A stretch of DNA of 32,945 nt from Gammaproteobacteria bacterium. GTDB lineage: Bacteria; Pseudomonadota; Gammaproteobacteria; Pseudomonadales; Azotimanducaceae. This document shows positions 8,611 to 15,998 of this stretch, piece by piece. Every line of letters starts with the position of its first letter. Positions within the stretch are counted from its first letter, which is position 1. The position numbers and the translations under genes were made by a program. The notes under the pieces were generated by a model, which had not been told where the DNA came from, searched no databases, and saw nothing but the letters and a program-made list of their open reading frames with translations. The stretch covers positions 1-32,945 of the forward strand of contig PBRQ01000020.1 in NCBI GenBank assembly GCA_002725995.1, in the 5' to 3' direction.

Positions 8611-9276
8611 ATGAGTGGCTGGATCAAAGTTTGGTTTATGGTGCAGTTCCTGTTCCTTATCTCCTCCTGCTCCCTTTTGGGTAGGCTGGGCTTAGGCGGC
8701 GAGAAAGAATGTGCCGATGGAGTATGTGAGACACAGCAGGTTCTTAACAACAGGCAACTGAAGCAGAACTGGCATTGCTATGGTGTCCCGGAAGACCGAA
8801 GCTGGGACTGCGTTTCAGCACCACAGGCGGAGAAAATAGCGACAATTATCCCGTCACCATCACCTGCGCCCATACCGGTAACCGAGACGGAACTCACGCC
8901 GCGCACGTCACCCGCAGTACCCATTGAAGCCGAAGTAGAGCTGACCCCGGCACCAGCTCCGGTTGACATTCAGGACAGTGCCAGCACTATTTTGGACCAG
9001 CCCGCCGACCACTACACGGTCCAGCTAATTGCACTACAGCAGGAAGAACATGTTTTCGAATACGGCCGCCAGAATGGGCTTGATAATCTGCTCTATGCTC
9101 AGATAGAAAGTCAGGGCAGTAATTGGTTCGTATTGCTGCTCGGCTTTTACGCCGACCAGTCCAGCGCTGAAAAAGCAAGCCTCGAGTTTGTGGGAACACG
9201 CACGTTGAAAGTTCGCCCGTGGGTTCGAAAGCTTGCCCCCCTACAGGAAGCCATCATGTCCTCTCAACAGCGCTAG
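8611..9276 (+). CDS. SPOR-domain lipoprotein
   Basis: 221 residues. A short hydrophobic leader ends in LISSC, giving a likely lipidated Cys20. Four further cysteines (34, 39, 56, 67) lie in the next 50 residues and may pair in the periplasm. A proline/threonine-rich linker covers about 78-130. Residues 133-205 fit a SPOR domain (starts HYTVQLIALQ, then NWFVLLLGFYADQSSAE), a fold that binds peptidoglycan glycans lacking stem peptides, usually at division sites. The stop lies four bases before selA, so the two are likely co-transcribed, though I see no functional link between septal peptidoglycan and selenocysteine. The exact target is unknown. Confidence 0.78.
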   Translation: MSGWIKVWFMVQFLFLISSCSLLGRLGLGGEKECADGVCETQQVLNNRQLKQNWHCYGVPEDRSWDCVSAPQAEKIATIIPSPSPAPIPVTETELTPRTSPAVPIEAEVELTPAPAPVDIQDSASTILDQPADHYTVQLIALQQEEHVFEYGRQNGLDNLLYAQIESQGSNWFVLLLGFYADQSSAEKASLEFVGTRTLKVRPWVRKLAPLQEAIMSSQQR

Positions 9277-9280
9277 CACT

Positions 9281-10678
9281 ATGAATTCGAGACCTGTTTT
9301 CGCACAGATCCCATCTGTAGACCGGGTAATTGGCAGCGAAGCCTGCAAGTTTCTGGTTGCAAAGCATGGACGCTCCGTAGTTACTACGGGGGTCAGAGCA
9401 ATTCTCGCATCTATTCGAAGCGAACTAACAGAGTCGGACACTGACATCCCTTCTGTCACCACCATAGTAGATCTATTGCGGCACAATATTGAAGAGACTC
9501 AACGCCCGAGCCTAAAACCTGTAATCAACCTCACGGGTACTGTCCTACATACCAATCTTGGCCGTGCATCCCTACCGGAAGAAGCTATATCAGGTATGGT
9601 AAAAATTGCCAGGGGACCGAGCAATCTTGAATATGACCTTGACGCAGGAAAACGCGGCGACCGAGACGATCACCTTGAACGGGCTATCACAGGGATTACC
9701 GGCGCTGAGGCGGCTACGGTCGTCAATAACAATGCAGCGGCTGTACTCCTCACGCTCAATAGTTTAGCCAGAGAAAAGGAAGTTCCGGTTTCCAGGGGGG
9801 AGCTGGTTGAAATAGGTGGGTCATTTCGAATTCCGGAAATCATGGCGCAGTCAGGGTGCAAACTGGTAGAAGTCGGTTCCACCAACAGAACCCATCTCAG
9901 GGATTATCAACAGGCTATCGGTGAGAAAACTGCCCTGCTGATGAAGGTCCACACCAGCAATTATGAAATCAAGGGTTTCACCAGCTCAGTCACCGACCAG
10001 GAGTTGGCTGAATTAGCAAGCAGCAGACATATTCCTTTTGTCACTGACCTCGGCAGCGGCACATTGGTTGACCTGTCTCCATTTGGCCTTCCCCACGAAC
10101 CGACTGCACAGGAAGCCATTGATGCTGGGGCGGACATTGTGACCTTCAGCGGAGATAAACTCCTCGGTGGACCGCAGGCGGGCATCATCATAGGCAAGAG
10201 GGAACTGATCGCCACTATCAAAGCCAACCCCCTCAAGCGCGCACTGCGAATCGACAAGATGACAATGGTAGCCCTGGCTGAAGTGCTGAACCTGTATAAA
10301 GACCCGGACAGGCTCTGTGACCGCATCCCTACCCTCAGATACCTGGCAAGATCAGTCCAGGAAATTGAGGAAATGGCAAGGGAGATCCTGCCTTCTCTCC
10401 TGCCGGTACTGTCAAACTACGCTACGGTGGATATCGTCGGTGTTCACAGCCAGATCGGTAGCGGCTCCCTACCCCTGGAATTGCTTCCCAGTAAGGCAAT
10501 CCGTATCCAGCCCCACAAACCATCGGATAAGCAGCTGCAGCAAATTACAAAAGCTTTCAGACATTTGCCGACCCCTGTAATTGGTCGAATCCACGATGGG
10601 GAGTTGTTGTTCGACCTTCGGACCATGGAGCAACCAGCTGATCTAACAGAACAACTGAGCCAGCTGGATATTCCGTGA
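9281..10678 (+). CDS. selA: L-seryl-tRNA(Sec) selenium transferase SelA
   Basis: 465 residues, the usual SelA length. This cytoplasmic PLP enzyme converts seryl-tRNA(Sec) to selenocysteinyl-tRNA(Sec) using selenophosphate. Landmarks are the N-terminal PSVDRVI, VINLTGTVLHTNLGRA (81-96), GPSNLEYDL, NNNAAAVLL, and the PLP lysine Lys293 in TFSGDKLLGGPQAG. The frame is open upstream to 9233, but the ATG at 9281 gives the family N-terminus and follows the preceding stop by four bases. The last four bases overlap the selB start as GTGA, so the two selenocysteine proteins are translationally coupled. Confidence 0.96.
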   Translation: MNSRPVFAQIPSVDRVIGSEACKFLVAKHGRSVVTTGVRAILASIRSELTESDTDIPSVTTIVDLLRHNIEETQRPSLKPVINLTGTVLHTNLGRASLPEEAISGMVKIARGPSNLEYDLDAGKRGDRDDHLERAITGITGAEAATVVNNNAAAVLLTLNSLAREKEVPVSRGELVEIGGSFRIPEIMAQSGCKLVEVGSTNRTHLRDYQQAIGEKTALLMKVHTSNYEIKGFTSSVTDQELAELASSRHIPFVTDLGSGTLVDLSPFGLPHEPTAQEAIDAGADIVTFSGDKLLGGPQAGIIIGKRELIATIKANPLKRALRIDKMTMVALAEVLNLYKDPDRLCDRIPTLRYLARSVQEIEEMAREILPSLLPVLSNYATVDIVGVHSQIGSGSLPLELLPSKAIRIQPHKPSDKQLQQITKAFRHLPTPVIGRIHDGELLFDLRTMEQPADLTEQLSQLDIP

Positions 10679-12573
10679 TCATCGCCACGGCGGGTCATGT
10701 GGATCATGGCAAAACCCTACTTGTCCATTTCCTGACTGGAATCGAAACTGACCGCTTGGAGGAAGAAAAAGACAGGGGCCTAACAATAGACCTGGGGTTC
10801 GCCTATATCGATGATGAGCTTGGCGGACGACTTGGTTTTGTCGATGTCCCAGGCCACATAAAATTTATCAACAATATGCTGGCAGGTGTTGGTGCGATCG
10901 ACTACGCGCTACTTGTTGTAGCTGCTGACGACGGCCCAATGCCGCAGACAATGGAGCATCTTGCCATACTGGACCAGCTTGGTATATCCAGGGGTGCCGT
11001 AGCCCTGACTAAGATTGACCGTGTTGACTCATCGCGGTTGAAGCAGGTCAACGAGGAAGTAACATACATTCTCAACCAGACCAGCCTGGCGGATGCTGAG
11101 ATCTTTCCCTTATCTAGTATTACAGGCGAGGGAGTCGAAGACCTGAAAACGACGCTTTGCCTGACAGCTTCAGAAATTGATTCCAGACCGGTAGACGGAC
11201 ATTTTCGCCTGGCAATAGATCGCTGTTTCTCGGTAAAAGGATCAGGCCTGGTAGTGACCGGGTCGATTTTTTCAGGGGAAGTAAGTGAAGGCGATGAGGT
11301 CTACCTGGTGCCCCAGGGGGAAGCTCTTCGAGTACGTGGCATCCACACCCAGAATCAAGTTGCCAGTCACGCGTCTATCGGCGATCGCTGCGCCATTAAT
11401 CTTGCCGGGCACAATCTCGACCGGGAAAACATTAGCCGCGGAAACTGGCTAACCAGTAATCCACACCATGAAGCTAGTACAAGGTTTGACATGCAACTGA
11501 AGGTGCTGGCAAGCGAAGGCAGGCCATTGGCTAATTGGACCCCTGTACATGTGCATACGGCAGCCAACCACGTGACTGGACGTGTTGCAATACTTGAAGG
11601 TACCCGGATAAATCCAAACGAGTCGGGACTTGTTCAGGTGGTGCTCAAGGAAGCAATCAATGTATGCATGGGTGACAGGGTAATTCTGAGGGACCAGGGA
11701 GCGATAAGAACTATCGCCGGCGGCTCTATTGTTTCTCCTTATTCACCGTTGCGAGGACGCGCTAGGCCGGCAAGACTTGAACTTCTGCGGCAGTGCGTGG
11801 ATCTTGAATCACATCATGCACTCGAAGTAATGCTGGAACACGCAACTTTGGGACTTACCAATACAGAATGCATAAACGCACTGAACATGAAGCCGCCAGA
11901 GGTTCACGCCCGTGCTTCCACACTGGAAGTAGAATTTCTAAACGAAACGATAATCAGCAAACAGCATCTGGAAAGACTGGAGCAAGACCTTCTGACAAGG
12001 TTCGATCAGTGGCACGAGGAAAATCCTCAAGTCACTGGCTTGTCTATAAACCAGTTCGCAAAATTGCTCCCGGGACGATGCAGTTTCGTAGACGCACTCG
12101 TCGAACGCCTGGTATCTGCTGAAAAGTTAGTGAAAGCCGGCAATACTTTGCAGCGGCCTGGCTTCAGTTCGCAGCTCTCAACCGAAGTTCAGGCCTTGTG
12201 GGACAAGGTCGAGCCCATTTTGTCCAAGAGCCAAACGAAGCCCCCTGTCTTGCACGATCTTGCGGAGCAGTTATCACTTCCACCGAAGACCCTGGAAAAA
12301 TCCCTGAATACATGTGTCCAGTCCAACCTCTTGATCAGGCCAGTTAAAAATCGTTACTTCACGCCTGCAGCCGTTCAGGAGCTTTGCATGCTACTATTTG
12401 AGGCCGCCGGCGGTGCAGACTTTACCGTCAAGCAATACCGGGATGTCTCGGGTATTGGCCGTAACCTAACCATTGAGGTTTTAGAATATTTTGATCGGCG
12501 GCGCATCACCCAGAGACTAGGGGATAAGCGAAAAATCTTAATAGAGCGCAACAGCGAGAATCGGGGCCAATAA
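10675..12573 (+). CDS. selB: selenocysteine-specific elongation factor SelB
   Basis: A 632-residue EF-Tu-like GTPase that carries selenocysteinyl-tRNA to UGA codons marked by a SECIS hairpin. G1 is AGHVDHGKT at residues 6-14, G3 DVPGHIKF, G4 TKIDR. EF-Tu-like beta-barrel domains follow ([18 protein letters not shown] and onward), then a C-terminal set of winged-helix domains over the last 250 residues, which bind the SECIS RNA in characterised SelB proteins. The start is GTG within the selA stop (GTGA). The TAA stop directly abuts the ATG of the next gene. Length and all motifs look intact. Confidence 0.96.
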   Translation: MIIATAGHVDHGKTLLVHFLTGIETDRLEEEKDRGLTIDLGFAYIDDELGGRLGFVDVPGHIKFINNMLAGVGAIDYALLVVAADDGPMPQTMEHLAILDQLGISRGAVALTKIDRVDSSRLKQVNEEVTYILNQTSLADAEIFPLSSITGEGVEDLKTTLCLTASEIDSRPVDGHFRLAIDRCFSVKGSGLVVTGSIFSGEVSEGDEVYLVPQGEALRVRGIHTQNQVASHASIGDRCAINLAGHNLDRENISRGNWLTSNPHHEASTRFDMQLKVLASEGRPLANWTPVHVHTAANHVTGRVAILEGTRINPNESGLVQVVLKEAINVCMGDRVILRDQGAIRTIAGGSIVSPYSPLRGRARPARLELLRQCVDLESHHALEVMLEHATLGLTNTECINALNMKPPEVHARASTLEVEFLNETIISKQHLERLEQDLLTRFDQWHEENPQVTGLSINQFAKLLPGRCSFVDALVERLVSAEKLVKAGNTLQRPGFSSQLSTEVQALWDKVEPILSKSQTKPPVLHDLAEQLSLPPKTLEKSLNTCVQSNLLIRPVKNRYFTPAAVQELCMLLFEAAGGADFTVKQYRDVSGIGRNLTIEVLEYFDRRRITQRLGDKRKILIERNSENRGQ

Positions 12574-13419
12574 ATGCCAATTACCAGTTTCGAGGACAAG
12601 GTCGCGGCAATTACCGGAGCCGGGTCCGGGATGGGGCGGGCCTTGGCTGAAGCACTTGCAAGCCGGCATTGTCATGTCGCTATTTCGGATATCGATCCAC
12701 AAGCGCTAGCTGAAACGCACGAGAGAATTAATTCTATCCAAAAAGCCAACGTAAGCAGCCATGAACTGGATGTAGCCGACAGGCAACAGGTCGAACAGTT
12801 CGCTTCTGATGTCGTCAACGAGCACGGCAAGGTGAATATGGTATTCAACAATGCCGGCGTGTCGGTGACGGATACCGCAGAAAACATGCCTTACGAAGAT
12901 TTTGAATGGCTGATGAATATCAATTTCTGGGGTGTTATTTATGGCTGCAAGTCCTTCCTGCCTCATTTTCACGAGGTCGAGGAGGCACATATCATTAACA
13001 CGTCAAGCATATTTGGCATTGTCGCGGTACCGAGCCAGTCTGCCTACAATGCGTCCAAATTTGCGGTTCGCGGCTATAGCTACGCAATGCGCCAGGAATT
13101 GCTTGATTCACACATTGGTGTGAGCTGCGTACAGCCAGGAGGCATCAAAACCAATATCATCAAGTCTTCCCGGTACACGACGGCGGACAACACCGCCGCG
13201 ACTAAAGAGGAGTTCATTTCACGATTCAACGAGTTTGCCGGGCTCACTTCTGAACAGGCAGCCGAGCAAATACGCCGGGGCGTACTCGCCAACAAGGCAC
13301 GAATCCTGGTTGGGCGGGATGCAAAAACAGCGGCCATCGTTGAAAGAATTGCACCAACGGGCTACCAGACGCTTTTATCGAAGCTAGTTAACAGTTTGCT
13401 CAATGACAAATCCACCTGA
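12574..13419 (+). CDS. short-chain dehydrogenase/reductase
   Basis: A 281-residue classical SDR. The cofactor motif TGAGSGMG spans residues 14-21, Asp39 in ISDID suggests NAD(H) preference, and NNAG occurs at 92-95. The catalytic residues are Ser145, Tyr158 and Lys162 (YNASK). After the active site PGGIKTNI is typical of the family. The substrate cannot be told from sequence. The ATG immediately follows the selB stop codon with no gap, so it is almost certainly on the same transcript, although a role in selenocysteine metabolism is not established. No TGA interrupts the frame, so it is not itself a visible selenoprotein. Confidence 0.88.
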   Translation: MPITSFEDKVAAITGAGSGMGRALAEALASRHCHVAISDIDPQALAETHERINSIQKANVSSHELDVADRQQVEQFASDVVNEHGKVNMVFNNAGVSVTDTAENMPYEDFEWLMNINFWGVIYGCKSFLPHFHEVEEAHIINTSSIFGIVAVPSQSAYNASKFAVRGYSYAMRQELLDSHIGVSCVQPGGIKTNIIKSSRYTTADNTAATKEEFISRFNEFAGLTSEQAAEQIRRGVLANKARILVGRDAKTAAIVERIAPTGYQTLLSKLVNSLLNDKST

Positions 13420-13437
13420 ATCACTCAAACTGTGCGC

Positions 13438-14577
13438 ATGAGAATTCGATCATACATTTGCCTCTCGTTTACGGCCCTCCTGCTGGCAGGCAGCACTTCA
13501 CTTCACGCTGCTGTGGAACGGGAATTGGGCCGCAATAATTTCAGGACATCCATCTGCAACATTGCATCCATGGACATTAGCGTCAATGTAGATGAAGCAT
13601 ATGGTGAGCCAATGATAAGTTCGAAAATACGTTGGACTGCGGGCCCCAACACAGGACCTGACTGCCTGTCTAAAGCGACCCATGTTTGGATACGTGTAAG
13701 GACCGAGTCAGATTCCCTTAACTACTTCAAGGTCAGGCCTGTAATACCCTCAGCTGGCCAAAGCTATGGCACAACGGCAACGGAATCTCCGAGCTGGTCA
13801 AACTTCTTCTGTGAAAGGCCGGCGGATTCCGCATCCTGTGAAAATGAACCAAAGTCAAGGCAATTGTTCTCATCAAATTTAAAATTTGAGGGGTTCGAAG
13901 TAGTCAGCAAAACCTCGGTAATATCGAGCCTGGGCGCGAATAAATTCGCTCCGCCACGCCCAAAATCAAAGGCAAAGGATGGCAGGCTCTCCTTGGATTC
14001 AATGCTCGCCAATGCAATAGATAGCACCATAGACCCGAGTGCTGCATCGAGACGTGCGGCGGCGGCTAGTGCCTCCAAGGAGCCCCAAATGACCACAGAA
14101 CAGGTCGCTGCTCAAAACACCACTCAGTTGGAGGAGCAGGCCAAAATTGCAGCTAAGAATGTCTTGACCCTAGTTTCCTCTTCGCTGGCCCAGTATGTCT
14201 CTCCACCCCATGACTGCGAGAGCGCCCGCACCATCGCCAACTGGGTACAGGCACCGGGCATGTGTAAGCTCAATTTCACCAGAGAAACATCACACGACTA
14301 CCTCTGTGCCGACAATGGCGAGTCCAGACAGATAAAGGCCACCAGCCGGGTCAGCATAAACCTAGCGGAGGATATTGCGGAAATAGCAGGTATCAGGCAT
14401 TCACCGGATGGCTGGGCCAGCCTGACACTGGTACTGGCCGATGATCTTCAGTCCACGACTGCGGGGGACTATAAAACCAACCGCTGGCTGATTACGGCAA
14501 ATGAATCCCGGCTTGAAGACTTACAGCAGTTGGCCGGCAGCCTGATGACCCTGGTAGATTATTGTCATTCCAGCTGA
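13438..14577 (+). CDS. secreted protein of unknown function
   Basis: 379 residues from the ATG at 13438; a GTG two codons upstream (13432) is an alternative. I do not recognise the family. An N-terminal signal peptide (about residues 1-24, ending LHAA) points to export. The mature part has six or more cysteines in two groups (about residues 38-135 and 260-290), suggesting disulfides in the periplasm. A low-complexity, alanine/serine-rich and helical middle (about 180-250) links two more ordered parts. The C-terminus ends in a helix with a further cysteine (VDYCHSS). It follows the SDR by 18 bases. No clear Shine-Dalgarno is seen, and the link to the upstream sel genes may be transcriptional only. 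Confidence 0.7.
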   Translation: MRIRSYICLSFTALLLAGSTSLHAAVERELGRNNFRTSICNIASMDISVNVDEAYGEPMISSKIRWTAGPNTGPDCLSKATHVWIRVRTESDSLNYFKVRPVIPSAGQSYGTTATESPSWSNFFCERPADSASCENEPKSRQLFSSNLKFEGFEVVSKTSVISSLGANKFAPPRPKSKAKDGRLSLDSMLANAIDSTIDPSAASRRAAAASASKEPQMTTEQVAAQNTTQLEEQAKIAAKNVLTLVSSSLAQYVSPPHDCESARTIANWVQAPGMCKLNFTRETSHDYLCADNGESRQIKATSRVSINLAEDIAEIAGIRHSPDGWASLTLVLADDLQSTTAGDYKTNRWLITANESRLEDLQQLAGSLMTLVDYCHSS

Positions 14578-14648
14578 AAAAGAGACAATTCCTGCCGATT
14601 AGCCTAGAATCGCCATACTTTTAGCATTCTACCCATAGGCAACATCCA

Positions 14649-15998
14649 GTGAAGTGCTTACGACCTATTTTTCTCGGCATCATTTGTTCGTTCCTGTTCA
14701 CCCTTCCCCCATCCGTTTCCGCGGAATCGACGACGATTTCGGACAACCTCCCCCTTGATGTCCAGGTTGATCTGCTGATGACTGAATTGTCCAGGCTCCT
14801 TAAGATTGATGACAACGAAGGTATCATCGCACTTATACCTCGCATACGTGCCCTGGATATCGAGATACCAGACTCCCTGTACTTTTTGGAGGCCCGTGCG
14901 CTATTTCGAATTGGAAAAGCACTAACAGCCAGAGACCAGCTTGTGGTCTATCTGGCAAATACAGGCCGGGATGGCCGCTACTACGAGCAGGCGACCGAAC
15001 TGTTGCTGGCAGTGAAAGAAGAAGCGGACATCCAGGAACGCAAACAGGCAGAACAGACAAGGCTTCGCCGCATAGAGCTTGCCAAGTCAATCAAGAAGGC
15101 GCGAAACCTCAGGATCAGGGAGGCGCAGCGAAACCTTCAGCAACTTGGTTTTCGACTGGCGGTTGAAAATGGTGAGTTCAACAACCCGACGCGAGAGGCA
15201 CTGGCGGTTTATCAGATTCGACACGGCCTACAGGTCAACGGTGACATAACCGACGAAACGCTTGAAAAACTTAAGAACTCAGTGCCTGAGTCTCACAATT
15301 GTGATGGGCTGGCACGATATGCGAGTAAACCCCAGGAATGGGGTATACCGATCAGCCAGATTCCTGCCCAGGTAGCTGTCACAGCCTGTAATGAGGCGCT
15401 TCGCCAGTTCCCTGAGGTTATTCGTTTTCAGATTCAGTACGCACGTTCTTTACTGGCAGCCGGTCGCGCCAATGACGCCCTTGCGGCTATCGAACCGGCG
15501 GCCCGACTTGGTTATCCGGCGGCGGAATACCTGGTGGCCAGCATGCATGAACGCGGACTGCTCTCTGCCAACTCCAAACCTGATATGGCTAATGCCCTGC
15601 GCTGGTACAAGTATGCTCAGGCAAAACAATATCCGCGAGCCCTATTAAAAATGGCGGGACTGACCGAGCAGGGAAAGGCTGGTATTTCACGCTCAAGTGC
15701 TGCGGCTACCAAGCTCTATCTCCAAGCCGCTGATCTCGGCCACCCGCCAGCATTGGTCATTGCTGGTAACAAATATGTCTCTGGGCGCGGCGTCAAGCGT
15801 GACTATGCCAAGGCGCTGCACTTGTATACCAGCGCTGCAGAGTTAAGTTATCCAGAGGCAGAATTCAAGGTGGGCGAAATGTATGAGCGGGGCCGCGGCG
15901 TAAAGCGCAACAAGACATCCGCTAAGGCCTGGTATCGCAGGGCAAGCGCCCAGGGACACGCGGCAGCACAGCTAAAACTGGAACGCCTGGACGGTTAG
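14649..15998 (+). CDS. secreted protein with peptidoglycan-binding-like domain and Sel1 repeats
   Basis: 449 residues from a GTG start followed by a signal peptide (MKCLRPIFLGIICSF... cleavage near VSAES, residues 23-27). A mixed-charge helical segment (about 110-150) leads to a PG_binding_1-like unit near 150-215 (REAQRNLQQLGF, then TREALAVYQIRHGLQVNG). The last 170 residues are Sel1-type helical repeats, shown by GRGVKRDYAKALHLYTSAAELSYPEAEFKVGEMYERGRGVKR. Such repeats usually act as protein-binding scaffolds. Its stop overlaps the stop of the caspase-like gene by four bases in tail-to-tail arrangement. The partner also ends in Sel1 repeats, suggesting a shared pathway. Precise role unknown. 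Confidence 0.8.
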   Translation: MKCLRPIFLGIICSFLFTLPPSVSAESTTISDNLPLDVQVDLLMTELSRLLKIDDNEGIIALIPRIRALDIEIPDSLYFLEARALFRIGKALTARDQLVVYLANTGRDGRYYEQATELLLAVKEEADIQERKQAEQTRLRRIELAKSIKKARNLRIREAQRNLQQLGFRLAVENGEFNNPTREALAVYQIRHGLQVNGDITDETLEKLKNSVPESHNCDGLARYASKPQEWGIPISQIPAQVAVTACNEALRQFPEVIRFQIQYARSLLAAGRANDALAAIEPAARLGYPAAEYLVASMHERGLLSANSKPDMANALRWYKYAQAKQYPRALLKMAGLTEQGKAGISRSSAAATKLYLQAADLGHPPALVIAGNKYVSGRGVKRDYAKALHLYTSAAELSYPEAEFKVGEMYERGRGVKRNKTSAKAWYRRASAQGHAAAQLKLERLDG

